A DNA stretch of 64,000 nucleotides, from the NCBI GenBank assembly GCA_016716635.1, contig JADJVZ010000013.1:310001-374000 (forward strand). The letters are read 5' to 3'. Shown piece after piece: positions 35,095-44,426 of this stretch. Within the stretch, counting starts at the first letter, position 1; each line of letters starts with the position of its first letter. Source of the stretch: Micropruina sp. Lineage in GTDB: Bacteria > Actinomycetota > Actinomycetes > Propionibacteriales > Propionibacteriaceae. The position numbers and the translations under genes were made by a program. Below the pieces are notes generated by a model. That model was given only the letters and a program-made list of their open reading frames with translations, did no database searches and had not been told where the DNA came from.

Positions 35095-35994
35095 TCAGCC
35101 CTTCACGCCGGAGGAGGCGACGCTTTGGACGAACCAGCGCTGGAACAGCAGGAAGACCACCAGCAGCGGGAGGACCAACATCACGCCGAAGGCGAAGATC
35201 TGGCCCCAGTCGGTGGGGGGCTGGCCTTGGAAGACCGAGATCTCCAGAGGCAAGGGACGGTAGGCAGGCTGGTCGACCATCATCACCGGCCAGAGGAAGG
35301 ATCCCCACGAGGACAGGAAAGTAAGAATCGAGACCGAGGCGAAGACGGGCTTCGACATGGGGACGATCACCAAGGCAAACGTCTTCCAGGGACCAGCGCC
35401 GTCCATGCGGGCGGCTTCGTCCAGTTCCTTCGGGAGCCCGATGAAGAACGTGTAGAAGAGGTAGATCGACAACGAGTTGGCGATGAACGGCAGGAACTGG
35501 ACGTAGTAGGTGTTCCGGTGGTCGTTCAGCAGGTAGTACAGCGGCACGGCGATGGCCTCGAAGGGGACGATCACCAGCAGGATCACGCCGAGGAGCACCC
35601 CGTCGCGACCCCGCCAATCGAGCCGCGCGAGAGCGTAGGCCGCCATCGAGTTGACCACGAGGCCCCCCAGGACGACCGCCGTCGACACGATGGTCGAGGT
35701 GAGGTAGAAGTCCTGGAAGTAGCCCGTCGCCTCGCTGTTGAACCGGGCGAAGACGCCGAGGTAGTTATCAAAGGACATGCTCTCTGGCATGAAACCGCCA
35801 AGGCCGTTGAGCACCTTGTTAGCCGGCTTAAAGCTCCCGATGAACATGTAGACGATGGGGGCGATGAAGAACAGGGTCACCGCTGTCATGACCACGTAGT
35901 TGACGGTCTTGCACAGCAGATCGGTGCGTTGGCGCTTGGTGAAACGAGGCTGGGTGGGGGTCGCCTCAGCGGGGCGGACGGTCGTGGCGGTCAT
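35095..35994 (-). CDS. Sugar ABC transporter permease, MalG type
   Basis: 299 aa, one half of a CUT1-family membrane channel. Six membrane segments are visible, from NYVVMTAVTLFFIAPIVYMF to VMLVLPLLVVFLLFQRWF. The EAA loop ELDEAARMDGAGPWKTF contacts the ATPase. The terminal QSVASSGVKG matches the permease at 55609-56523, so the two transporters are related. Its ATG overlaps the stop of the upstream permease gene. No ATPase gene is in the cluster; a shared MsiK-type ATPase elsewhere is likely. Confidence 0.93.
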   Translation of the reverse strand: MTATTVRPAEATPTQPRFTKRQRTDLLCKTVNYVVMTAVTLFFIAPIVYMFIGSFKPANKVLNGLGGFMPESMSFDNYLGVFARFNSEATGYFQDFYLTSTIVSTAVVLGGLVVNSMAAYALARLDWRGRDGVLLGVILLVIVPFEAIAVPLYYLLNDHRNTYYVQFLPFIANSLSIYLFYTFFIGLPKELDEAARMDGAGPWKTFALVIVPMSKPVFASVSILTFLSSWGSFLWPVMMVDQPAYRPLPLEISVFQGQPPTDWGQIFAFGVMLVLPLLVVFLLFQRWFVQSVASSGVKG

Positions 35995-36932
35995 CAGACC
36001 TCACGCTCCTCTCGTAGGACGCGGCGCTGGACGATCGTGATGGCGAGGACGATGACGAAGAACACCACGGTGATCGCGGATCCACGCCCTACGTTGTTCT
36101 CCGTGAAGGCACTCGTCACCGCCTGATACATGACGGTGGTTGTCGCGCTATTCGGACCACCCTGGGTGAGGATGTAAATCTGGTCGAACAACCGGAAAGA
36201 GAAGATGGTGGTGACCATGACGACGAAGATCAGCGTGTTGCGCAGCCCCGGAATCGTCACGTTGAGCACCTGCTGCCACCAGCTGGCCTTATCAATCCGG
36301 GCTGCCTCATAAAGGCTGGTAGGGATTCCTTGAAGGCCAGCAAGCAGGATGATCATCTGAAAACCGACCCCTTGCCAAATCGACATGATGATGATCGACA
36401 GCATCGCCGTCGAGCTGCTGCCAAGCCAGTCGATGGGCGCGATGGCACCAAACGAGATCCAGTGCAGCAACGCGTTGAGAAGGCCCAGGTCGTCTCGCGA
36501 ATACATGAGCTTCCAGATGACGGAGACGAGCGCCATTGGAAACACCACGGGCATGAAGAAGAACGTCCGGAAGACCTTCATCCCACGCAGCGGCTGGTTC
36601 AGCATCATCGCCAAGGCCAGGGCGAGCGCGGTCTGCAGCGGGACGACGATCACCGCGAACAGGAAGTTGTTTCCAAGCCCGCGGTAGAACTCGGGGTCGG
36701 TCAGCACGCGCGCGTACTGTTCGAGGCCGAACCAGACAGCCGGACGGGGTGAGTTGAGGCGGATGTTGTTCAGGGATAGCCAGCCGGCTGCCAGGAAGGG
36801 CAAGACAACACCGAGGAGCAATCCGAGCATCGCCGGGGTAATCATGAGCAGAGCTGGGACGGTGTCCCGCCGGGGCGTGGCCTTGCGTTTCGTCGGGGGG
36901 GACGTCACGCGTGCCGGGGATTTGGTGTCCAT
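35994..36932 (-). CDS. Sugar ABC transporter permease, MalF/UgpA type
   Basis: 312 aa, partner channel subunit. A basic cytoplasmic N-terminus (TKRKATPRRD) is followed by six membrane segments and the EAA loop SLYEAARIDKASWWQQVLNVTIPGL. ATG 36932 is preferred over GTG 36938 because GGAGG lies 5-6 nt before it. It is followed by the overlapping MalG-type gene and preceded by the binding-protein gene, the standard CUT1 order. Confidence 0.93.
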   Translation of the reverse strand: MDTKSPARVTSPPTKRKATPRRDTVPALLMITPAMLGLLLGVVLPFLAAGWLSLNNIRLNSPRPAVWFGLEQYARVLTDPEFYRGLGNNFLFAVIVVPLQTALALALAMMLNQPLRGMKVFRTFFFMPVVFPMALVSVIWKLMYSRDDLGLLNALLHWISFGAIAPIDWLGSSSTAMLSIIIMSIWQGVGFQMIILLAGLQGIPTSLYEAARIDKASWWQQVLNVTIPGLRNTLIFVVMVTTIFSFRLFDQIYILTQGGPNSATTTVMYQAVTSAFTENNVGRGSAITVVFFVIVLAITIVQRRVLREEREV

Positions 36933-37017
36933 GTGCACCTCCAGTGCGAATGCGGAAAGGGTTGGGGCGGGTCGCCAGCCCAGGAGCGCAATGAGAGCTG
37001 GCGGCCCGCTGCGTCGA

Positions 37018-38343
37018 CTAGGACTTGTAGCCGCTGTTGTCGGTGAAGTTCTGATCGATCGCCTTCGCTGCCTTAGTCAGCTCGGCCTGAGCGTCGCCAC
37101 CCTTGTAGATGTTCAAGAAGGCCTGCGAGAACTGCTGGCTGATGACGGGGTAACCGGGCGTGATCGGACGAGGTGTGTCCACGCAGGCCTTCGTCGGAAC
37201 GTTGGATCCGCAGGTCTTGGTGCCCTGGTCGGCGAACAACTGAAGGGGTCCACCCTTCTTGTAGAGGGGGCTCGTCGACAGCACGGTCTTGGTTCCGGGA
37301 GGTGCGGCGTTCGAGTCCGACATCGCCTTCACGTTGGTGTCGTTCATCAGGTAGTCGAGGAACGCGCCAGCAGCCAACTGGTTCTTGCTGCCGCCGCCGA
37401 TGCCCCAGGCCCACGAACCCTGGCCGCTCTTGGTGCCAGCCCCGAAATCAGGCAGGGGCATGACCACGAGGTCGGAGCCAATGGCCTTGGCGTAGGTGTT
37501 GTAGTTCCAGTGCCCGACCCAGCTGAGCGCCACGCGACCGTCCACAAACGCCTTGTCGTCGCTGTTTGGATCGACGTACGTCCGCCAGCTGGCGAACTGC
37601 TGAACGGCCTTCACGACGGGAGCGGAGTCAAGGCTGCCGAGAGCCTTACCGTCTTTCATGACGAGATTGCCCGTCGAGTTCACGATCGGCAGGTAGCCGT
37701 AGGTCGGCCATTCGCCGCCATAGTTCTCCTTGATGTCGAGCACCTTCTTGTCGGCGTCCAACGGGGCGAGCTTGGCCAGCGCCGCCTGGAACTGATCGGC
37801 CGTCCACGCGTCGTCGATGCCCTTGGGGTAGGTGATGCCGGCGGCGTCCAACAGCTTCTTGTTGCCGTAGATGCCGAGACCCGAGTCGTACATCGAGACG
37901 CCGTAGAGCTTCGAGTCCGAGTAGGTGTTCTGCGCCTTAGTGGCCTCTGACTGGTTGTCCACCGTGGCTTGGGCGACGTTGCCGGTGACCGTGGCGAGTT
38001 TGCCGTCGTACACGAAGGACGCCATGAGTGGCCCGTCGTATTCGAGGACGTCGGGGAGGTCGGCGGCTTTGGTCGCGCTCACGGTCTTGGTGTAGTCGGC
38101 GGACGGAATCAGTTGAAGGGTCGCCTTGATGTCGGACTGCGACGAGTTGAACGTGGAGACCGCCGTCTGCAAGGCGGTGACTTCGCCCTGCTCACCTTGG
38201 TGGCCCCAGATCTTGATCTCGCCAGTGGCCTTTCCGGCCGCCGCGCTCGAACTGCTTGTGCTCTTGGAACCGCTGCAACCGGTCACCAGCAGCGCGGCAG
38301 CTGCCAGTAGGGCACCGGCCCGCAATGTCATCTTGTTGGACAT
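37018..38343 (-). CDS. Extracellular sugar-binding lipoprotein (CUT1 family)
   Basis: 441 aa. The signal peptide has lipobox LLVTGCSGS, followed by a Ser-rich linker. The mature protein is a type-2 (SBP_bac_1/8) binding protein: GEIKIWGHQGEQGEVTALQTAVSTFN, PDVLEYDGPLMASFVYDGKL and the aromatic WAWGIGGGSKN near the ligand cleft. Two cysteines (TCGSNVPTKACVD) may form a disulphide. AGGAGG sits 4 nt before ATG. The adjacent LacI and alpha-galactosidase genes suggest an alpha-galactoside such as raffinose or melibiose; ligand identity is inferred. Confidence 0.93.
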   Translation of the reverse strand: MSNKMTLRAGALLAAAALLVTGCSGSKSTSSSSAAAGKATGEIKIWGHQGEQGEVTALQTAVSTFNSSQSDIKATLQLIPSADYTKTVSATKAADLPDVLEYDGPLMASFVYDGKLATVTGNVAQATVDNQSEATKAQNTYSDSKLYGVSMYDSGLGIYGNKKLLDAAGITYPKGIDDAWTADQFQAALAKLAPLDADKKVLDIKENYGGEWPTYGYLPIVNSTGNLVMKDGKALGSLDSAPVVKAVQQFASWRTYVDPNSDDKAFVDGRVALSWVGHWNYNTYAKAIGSDLVVMPLPDFGAGTKSGQGSWAWGIGGGSKNQLAAGAFLDYLMNDTNVKAMSDSNAAPPGTKTVLSTSPLYKKGGPLQLFADQGTKTCGSNVPTKACVDTPRPITPGYPVISQQFSQAFLNIYKGGDAQAELTKAAKAIDQNFTDNSGYKS

Positions 38344-38553
38344 GTGTCCTCCTGAATGGGTTGTGTGAAAACGTCCACAGGCGTGCTTTTGGGCAGGCCA
38401 GGGCTAAGGGGGGTGGCCGATGAGGCCAAAGGGGGAGCTGGTGCTCCTGGGATCCGTGGCGCCGGAACGCTGCACGAAGGGCGAGATCACGCGAACCGGA
38501 ACGGCCGCTCTTCGCAGGGATTCGGTGACGACGGTGTCAGGTCAGGGCATGGA

Positions 38554-39567
38554 CTAAGGGGGTTCGCACCCGCACGAGCGTCGGAGCACGAGGTTCATGT
38601 CGATCAGCGTGTGGGTGGGAGCAGCGTCACTCATGACTCCCGCGACGCCGGCAGCCGCCATGGAGTGGAGCGGCTGTTGGGCAACGGTCAGCGGCGGCCA
38701 GGTGTGCGCTGACGCCTCCGTTCCGTCGAAGCTCACCACAGCGATGTCGTCGGGGATCCGCAGACCCCGGTCGTGGATGGCGTGCAGGGCGCCGAACGCC
38801 TGCAGATCCGAGGTGACGAACACCGCGGACGGTCGTTCGGGTGGGTCCAACAGAGATCCGATGGCGTCATACCCGCCGTCGGCCGTGTACGACGTCCGGA
38901 CGACAGGCCCAGCCGCCAGACCCAAGCGGCGGTGGGCTTCCAGCCACCCCAACTGCCGTTCCTCAGGCTCCTCCGACCGGGTGCCACCCGCCACCAGCGC
39001 GACCTGGCGATGGCCGTGATGCGCGAGGAGGTGGTCCACGACCCGCAACGACCCGTCAATCGCGTTGGGTCCGATCGTCTGATAGCCCGGGATGGGGAAG
39101 GGGCAGTTGACGAACAGCAGCGGGATCCGTGGGTTTCGGATTCCCGAAATGTCCGCCTTCGTCATGCTCGTGACACTGATGATGCCGTCGACGTTGCGGC
39201 TGGCGAGGCTTTCGATAAGCGCGCGCTCGGTGTCGGCCCGCCCGGCCGAGGTGGCGGTGAGTAACGCCACGCCCGCCTCGGTCGCGACCTTGTAAAAGGC
39301 GTCTCCGTACTCACCGAAGAACGGGTTGGAGGTGCCCGGATGGATCAGGCCGACGATGCCCGTCGATCCCGTCATCAGGGCTCGTGCGCTGGTGTTGGGG
39401 CGGTAACCCAGGACGTCGATCGCCTCACGAACGCGCAGGGCCGTTTCGGCGGCGACCGGCCGAGGACCGTCGTTGATGACGTAGCTGACCACGGCCGTGC
39501 TCACCCCGGTGTAGCGGGCGACATCCGCCAAGGTCACCTTGCGGGGTCTTGCTGATGTGGGGGCCAT
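38554..39567 (-). CDS. LacI-family regulator of the alpha-galactoside cluster
   Basis: HTH TLADVARYTGVSTAVVSYVINDG, hinge RPNTSARALMTGST and a sensor domain ending in RRSCGCEPP. The same RRSCGC ending is found in the LacI at 47188, marking a close subgroup. ATG 39567 is the start because AAGGAGG lies 8 nt upstream; ATG 39594 has no site. It is upstream of the binding-protein gene on the same strand and divergent from the alpha-galactosidase, with a perfect palindrome in the intervening 220 bp. Confidence 0.92.
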   Translation of the reverse strand: MAPTSARPRKVTLADVARYTGVSTAVVSYVINDGPRPVAAETALRVREAIDVLGYRPNTSARALMTGSTGIVGLIHPGTSNPFFGEYGDAFYKVATEAGVALLTATSAGRADTERALIESLASRNVDGIISVTSMTKADISGIRNPRIPLLFVNCPFPIPGYQTIGPNAIDGSLRVVDHLLAHHGHRQVALVAGGTRSEEPEERQLGWLEAHRRLGLAAGPVVRTSYTADGGYDAIGSLLDPPERPSAVFVTSDLQAFGALHAIHDRGLRIPDDIAVVSFDGTEASAHTWPPLTVAQQPLHSMAAAGVAGVMSDAAPTHTLIDMNLVLRRSCGCEPP

Positions 39568-39612
39568 GGCAGCCACCTCCTTGATGCTGATCATCGGGTC
39601 GATAATCAGATG

Positions 39613-39624
39613 CTAAGGCCTTAG
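39613..39624. promoter_or_regulatory. Palindrome between the lacI-type and alpha-galactosidase genes
   Basis: A perfect 12-bp palindrome, CTAAGGCCTTAG, 46 bp upstream of the LacI start. The half-site CTAAGG recurs at 38404-38409 upstream of the binding-protein gene and at 38555-38560. It could be the operator of the adjacent LacI protein, but the centre GGCC is not the usual CG of LacI sites, so confidence is moderate. Confidence 0.45.
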
Positions 39625-39788
39625 ATTTTGGTTTGTCCAGGGTTTTCCAGCATGGGAATTCACGCTTGCCGATGCGGCTCTATGCGCTTAGAGTCGGCTC
39701 GTTCAGATTGTCGTCCATCCCGTAGCGCGCGGGCCCTCGGGTCACGATAGCGGGCGGGTGGCAAACTCCCCGCTCGAAATGAAGGTGG

Positions 39789-41528
39789 ATGTCCGTGAGG
39801 CAAGAGGCAGGGATGCGGGCATGGGTCGGTCCAGTCGCCCGTGACGCCGGCACCCGCGTGAGTTGCACTTCCCGAGAGGCGGGCACGGTCCACATCCTCG
39901 CCACTGCTGACGATGGTGTGCCCCAGGTTAGGCTTGAGGTCGACCTGGCGGACGCAGTGTCCTACTGGCAGCCCGGGTTGAACACGACTCGGTCCCTGCC
40001 GCCGGACTGGATGGAAGCGTCCGTGACCAGTCTTGTCGAGGGTGCTCCGTTGGGGGCGCTCTACAACGCCGCCGGCGAGGTGCTGCTGGGGTGGGCCGCG
40101 GCAGAACCCGTCGTGGAACTCTCCGTCCGGTATGGGGTCTCCGAGGAATGCAACACGTTCGTGATCGATGTCGCTCCCGTCCTTCCGCTCGACCACGAGC
40201 TCGAGCTTCTCGTTCGCTGGGACGGACAACAGGTCGCCACGGTCGTCCGTGAGTCTGCGGCGTGGATGTCGGACCAGTGCCCGGGAGCGCCACTCACCCC
40301 CCTCCCGATGACCCGCGAGCCCGTCTATTCCACCTGGTACGCGTTCAATCAAGACATCGACCACGCGTCGGTGGTTTCGGCGGCCAGCGGTGCCGCTGCG
40401 GCCGGATTCGGATCGCTCTTCATCGATGACGGTTGGCAGCAGTTCGGTCACGGCCGCGGCTACCAAGGCTGTGGCGATTGGCTCCCGGATCGGCGGAAGT
40501 TCACTGACCTCGCCGACACCGTGGCGAAGGTCCACGATGAGGGGCTCGCGGTGGCGCTGTGGGTGGCGCCGCTCCTCCTTGGCGCGGAGGCCGAGGTTTT
40601 CCAGGGCCTCAACCGGTACGCCCCGCTGCGGAGCGGGCCCCTGAACTGTGCAGTCTTGGATCCTCGATTTCGGGAGGTGCGGGAGCATGTGGTCGGCACG
40701 TGCGTGCGCCTCGTCCGCGACTACGGGGCGGATCTGTTGAAGGTCGATTTCCTCGACCAGGCGATGCTTTACCGGGCCCACCCCTCCGGCGGGGACGTGG
40801 ACGACGTGGGCCAAGCCATGGCGCTCATGCTGGAGGGGGTCCGGACGGGCCTGGACGCGTTGGGCTTCTCCCGGGTCCCGCTGGAGTTTCGCCAGCCCTA
40901 CGTCAGCCCGGCCATCTCACGCTTCGGAGAGATCCTGCGGGCCAACGATTGTCCGGCCGACAGCCTCGCAAATCGAGTCTCGACGATCGACGCACGACTC
41001 GTCAGCGTCGGCCAGGTAGTGCATTCCGATCCGCTCATGTGGGGCACGAGCGGTGGTGCGGTGGCCGTGGCGCAGCAGTTGTACGCCAGTTGGTTCGCCG
41101 TTCCGCAAGTGTCGATGCGCCTCGACGAACTTCCGGACGACCAACATCTGGCCTTGACTGGGCTGCTTGCGCTATGGCGCGACCTGGTCGACGTGTCGCT
41201 CTTCGGGCACCTCACTGTGACGGGCGCGGAGCGCGGTTACGAGACGGTTCGCGCTGTCGATCGGAATGCGGGACTTTCCGTCCTAGCCCTGTATTCACCG
41301 GTCGTCGCGGACGTCCCATCTGACGCAACGCCGCACCTGACGGTGCTCAACGCGACTGCCGCAGACACGGTGATCCTTAGGCTGCAGCGCCACGTCGTCG
41401 ACGGGGTCATCCGATGCCCATCCGGCAAGCAGATAGGCGTTGTGGCCCCTTGTGGCCCTGGCTTGGTGGAGCTGATGGTGCCCCCGTTCGGGAGCCTGTT
41501 CCTGGAGACGGTGCCCGCCTCGGCGTGA
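39789..41528 (+). CDS. Alpha-galactosidase, GH36-like
   Basis: 579 aa, cytoplasmic (no signal). It carries the GH36/GH31-clan barrel: FGSLFIDDGWQQFG opens the barrel, and ADLLKVDFLDQ holds the nucleophile Asp of the KxD motif. GEILRANDCPADSLANRV carries the probable acid/base Asp. The C-terminus is a beta domain ending VELMVPPFGSLFLE. It is shorter than the GH36 protein at 48231 and belongs to a different subgroup, so substrate preference may differ. AAGGTGG just before the ATG is the ribosome site. Divergent from the LacI/ABC operon, with which it likely forms an alpha-galactoside utilisation unit. Confidence 0.88.
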   Translation: MSVRQEAGMRAWVGPVARDAGTRVSCTSREAGTVHILATADDGVPQVRLEVDLADAVSYWQPGLNTTRSLPPDWMEASVTSLVEGAPLGALYNAAGEVLLGWAAAEPVVELSVRYGVSEECNTFVIDVAPVLPLDHELELLVRWDGQQVATVVRESAAWMSDQCPGAPLTPLPMTREPVYSTWYAFNQDIDHASVVSAASGAAAAGFGSLFIDDGWQQFGHGRGYQGCGDWLPDRRKFTDLADTVAKVHDEGLAVALWVAPLLLGAEAEVFQGLNRYAPLRSGPLNCAVLDPRFREVREHVVGTCVRLVRDYGADLLKVDFLDQAMLYRAHPSGGDVDDVGQAMALMLEGVRTGLDALGFSRVPLEFRQPYVSPAISRFGEILRANDCPADSLANRVSTIDARLVSVGQVVHSDPLMWGTSGGAVAVAQQLYASWFAVPQVSMRLDELPDDQHLALTGLLALWRDLVDVSLFGHLTVTGAERGYETVRAVDRNAGLSVLALYSPVVADVPSDATPHLTVLNATAADTVILRLQRHVVDGVIRCPSGKQIGVVAPCGPGLVELMVPPFGSLFLETVPASA

Positions 41529-41576
41529 GCTATGCCGAATTTGACACGAGACTGCGAGCCGGCTGGCACCCAGAAT

Positions 41577-43082
41577 TCAGCGGGGACGGACGAGAAGCGC
41601 CCGCGCGATCAGGCTTCGAAACTCTGGATCCCTATCGGACCCGACCAGGTCCTTGAGGAGGTGATTGGTCCGGACGGAGCCTCGTGCCAAGGCCAACTCC
41701 ATGTCCGCCGCGTCCCAGCCAATCATCGCCAGCATCTCCCCGGCCTCCGGACGGACATCGTCCCAGTCGCGCCCGGTCGCGGCGAACAGCAGGCAGATCA
41801 GGCCAGCATCGGTTTCGAACTCGCTTCCAGACGGAAGTCTGCCCACGATGTGCGCGAACAGCCCGTCGGGGTCGCTCTGAAGTTTGCGTCCGGCCGTCGT
41901 GACCAGATACTGCCTCTTGACCTTGCGCAGCAGACCCAGATCCTTGGCCGTGTCCAGGACGGCTCCGGCGACGTAGACAGGATTGTCCGCGCTCACGCAA
42001 TGGGTCGGATCATCGCCCAGCTGAAGGTCCGCGACCAGCGCCTCGGCGACATCCTTCGCAGGAAAGTAGGGGTCTTCCAAGGGCAGTCCGTCGCCCACGG
42101 CGGCGAGGAGGCGCCGGTATCGCTCCGTGGCCCGTTCGAGCTGCTCAGGCGTAAGGAGAGGGGGCGTCTCGGCCAACGCCGCCTCAACGAGCGCGCTCAA
42201 CTGCGGGCTGGTTCCCATGGCGTTCAACAACAACGTGGTGACCTCCGGACGCCATTCGTCCAGGCCGAGATCCGGTTGGGCCAGCGCTTCGTTGACGTCG
42301 TCCGCATCGAAGAACGCCGGATCGAAATCGTCCGGCATGGCGTCAAGCAGCTGGACCTGCCACTCGGTCAGGTCCGGATCCCCGCGTCGGGCCAGGGCGT
42401 CCAGGAATTGCTCGTAGCCATGGATCCCACCGATGTCCTCGGGCGGACAGGCGCGGCGACCCGCCACACATGCAGCGTCGGGGGCGTCCTTCGCCCAGGG
42501 CTCCACCTTCTCGAGCTTGAGGGTGTGGTCCCAGCCGTCTCCGAAGTCGTACTCGTAGAACAGTCGGTGGCCGGGCTCGGCGAGCACCTGATCGAGGCGC
42601 ACGTTGGCCTCGGGAATGCCCTGAGTCTCGCCCTCTACGTCGATGTCGTAGGCCGTCAGGAACGGCATCATTTGGAAGTCCTTGAGGTCGGGTCCCATCT
42701 TGAAGTCGTGGAGATGGGTGCCCGTCCACCCCATCGCGACCTGCACGATCTCGTGCACCTCGTCCAAGGTCAGGTCGCTGGCAAGCCGCAGCCGGCGCCA
42801 AATCGGCGGTTTGGCGCCGTCCAGGTCGAGCCGGACAACGTAGGTCACTCGCTTGGAACGCTTCCGCAGCAGTTTGGGGCGGGGGCGTCGCCCCAACCCT
42901 CTTGAGTCGAATCCGCCGAAGGGCCCGGCGCCAAGCAACCCTTGAACCAGGGACATCACACTGTCCGGCCCACCCGCCTCGGTGCTGATCAACTGCTTTG
43001 CCCACTCCCGAATCTGGTCGACTGAAGAGTCGTCGTCAGGGAGCCCGCGTTGGCGATCCGGGAATGAGATGACGTCACCCAT
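41577..43082 (-). CDS. Plasmid pRiA4b ORF-3 family protein
   Basis: About 501 aa. The central domain (TYVVRLDLDGAKPPIWRRLRLASDLTLDEVHEIVQVAMGWTGTHLHDFKMG...LFYEYDFGDGWDHTLKLEKV) is the diagnostic IRRL...DFGDGWDH signature of the pRiA4b ORF-3 family, whose function is unknown. The extra N-terminal ~90 and C-terminal ~230 residues are helical. ATG 43082 (MGDVISF) has GGAG 6 nt upstream; ATG 43097 is in frame but has no site, and the longer frame to 43562 is non-native. A decayed piece of a paralogue is at 15665. The family is common in accessory regions. Confidence 0.88.
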   Translation of the reverse strand: MGDVISFPDRQRGLPDDDSSVDQIREWAKQLISTEAGGPDSVMSLVQGLLGAGPFGGFDSRGLGRRPRPKLLRKRSKRVTYVVRLDLDGAKPPIWRRLRLASDLTLDEVHEIVQVAMGWTGTHLHDFKMGPDLKDFQMMPFLTAYDIDVEGETQGIPEANVRLDQVLAEPGHRLFYEYDFGDGWDHTLKLEKVEPWAKDAPDAACVAGRRACPPEDIGGIHGYEQFLDALARRGDPDLTEWQVQLLDAMPDDFDPAFFDADDVNEALAQPDLGLDEWRPEVTTLLLNAMGTSPQLSALVEAALAETPPLLTPEQLERATERYRRLLAAVGDGLPLEDPYFPAKDVAEALVADLQLGDDPTHCVSADNPVYVAGAVLDTAKDLGLLRKVKRQYLVTTAGRKLQSDPDGLFAHIVGRLPSGSEFETDAGLICLLFAATGRDWDDVRPEAGEMLAMIGWDAADMELALARGSVRTNHLLKDLVGSDRDPEFRSLIARALLVRPR

Positions 43083-43711
43083 TGTGCGCTCCGTCATAAG
43101 CGTGGCTAGGAACCATGTCAACCATGAAGGAACGGTAGCGTCCATTGACGATCTGACAACCAGGCGCACCCTGGAAAGAATCAAGGCTTGGCGCCCGTGC
43201 TCGTGGGACCGCTTGTAGCGAGGCGCGATGTCGCAGCTGCCAACCTGGTGGACGGGGCACGGAACTGTTGGGCTCCTACCGCTCAGGTTCGCCTCACGGA
43301 GCCTGCCGCGCAGTCTCAACCTTGGGACGAGTGTCCGCCGCTCAATCGGTCGAGGCCGACGGTCAAAGAGGGGTTCCGGGCACCGCGTATTCCTACTTAG
43401 TTGCAGGAAACTCATCGACACTCTATTGAACATCGATTGAGATGAGAGGAACTTAGCCAGTGAGGGCGTCGTGCATAAGCACGGGGCCCGAACTTGCGTC
43501 AAGTTCTTCGAATGCGGCGGTGAAACGGCCCTGCTCGAGATGAGCTTGATCGATCGACACAAGGGACATGGTCGATCGACAAGCGGGAGAACCCTGTTGG
43601 GGTGTGACCTTCTGGTTCATACCCCAACAGGGATTACGTCGTTCTAGGGACAACAGACGACGATCGCGCCACCGCCCCGACAGCCGAAACAACGCACCAG
43701 CGACGCCCTCG
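43083..43711. other. Intergenic region of ~630 bp with a strong hairpin
   Basis: No gene is recognised. A minus-strand 79-codon frame (43453-43692) ends DASSGPVLMHDALTG but has no supporting evidence. The only clear structure is the hairpin at 43592-43632. Confidence 0.4.
43592..43632. repeat. Long hairpin (18/19-bp arms, 4-nt loop)
   Basis: Left arm CCCTGTTGGGGTGTGACC pairs with right arm GGTTCATACCCCAACAGGG around TTCT, with one unpaired base. It is not next to a confident gene end: the nearest stop is 80 bp away at 43712 on the minus strand. It could be the terminator of the GNAT gene or a remnant of a mobile-element end. Confidence 0.65.
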
Positions 43712-44203
43712 CTAGGTCGACTGCGATAGCGCGAGTTCCATCTCGATGAGTCGCAGGGAAGAGTCCCGGGGCATCGTTTCCGAGCGCCCGGTTTCGACGA
43801 ACCCCAGCCGTAGGTAGAGGCGGCGAGCCGACTCGGCGCGGGCTTCGACCCACAGCGTGACCGACGCCGACCCTGACGCGTAGGCCGCGTCGATGGCTGC
43901 CCGACAAACCTCAGCAGCCACGCCGTGACCCCGCGCGGCGGGATCCGTCCACACGCCTACCAATTCGCGCTGTGGACCCTCGCCGGGAATCAGGCCGGCC
44001 ATGGCGACCGGGCGTCCCTCGAGGTAGCCCACGAAGCTGGCGGGATTGGTGCAGCGCTCGCGCCAAAGGTCCGGGGGGAAGGCCTCTTCGCGGGCAAGGG
44101 TGGAGCCAAACGCGTCCGGATCGGCGGCGAGGGCGGCTAAGCGAACCGCGCGATACTCCCGCCAGCGTTGCGGACTCACGGGCTTCACGTCGATCACGCT
44201 CAC
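43712..44203 (-). CDS. GNAT-family N-acetyltransferase
   Basis: 163 aa. The acetyl-CoA pocket is in ELVGVWTDPAARGHGVAAEVCRAAIDAA (motif A with R/G-x-x-G-x-G/A). It follows FVGYLEGRPVAMAGLI and precedes SVTLWVEARAESARRLYLRLGFVETG (motif B). The substrate may be a small amine, an antibiotic or a protein N-terminus; it cannot be read. The start is GTG 44203, with GTG 44197 possible. A fragment of a paralogue remains at 33485. Confidence 0.9.
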   Translation of the reverse strand: MSVIDVKPVSPQRWREYRAVRLAALAADPDAFGSTLAREEAFPPDLWRERCTNPASFVGYLEGRPVAMAGLIPGEGPQRELVGVWTDPAARGHGVAAEVCRAAIDAAYASGSASVTLWVEARAESARRLYLRLGFVETGRSETMPRDSSLRLIEMELALSQST

Positions 44204-44296
44204 GGTCCCATGATCGCAGCCAGGCCTGCGTCCCAACGTTGTTGAGGCGCTTCGGGGTGGGCGGAGGGCTCTACGAACGGCCTTCTGAGTCTCGTG

Positions 44297-44388
44297 ACGA
44301 CGGATCTGCGTCAGTCGACGCAACCGCCACCCGCCTTTTCGCCTTGGGGGTGTGGTGCCCCTGTCGTCGACGGGCGCAAATCCGTCGT
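44297..44388. repeat. 92-bp palindromic repeat, copy 3
   Basis: Left arm ACGACGGATCTGCGTCAGTC at 44297-44316; right arm ends GGGCGCAAATCCGTCGT at 44388. Inner CTGTCGTCGAC as in copies 1 and 2. It lies between the GNAT start and the DUF5996 stop. Confidence 0.82.
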
Positions 44389-44426
44389 TAGGGCGATCAC
44401 AGGGCCCCAGAAGAGCAGCGTCCGGC

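Noticed and set aside
43453..43692. 79-codon minus-strand frame in the gap at 43 kb
   Set aside because: It contains the long hairpin at 43592-43632 within its coding part and has no ribosome site or family resemblance.
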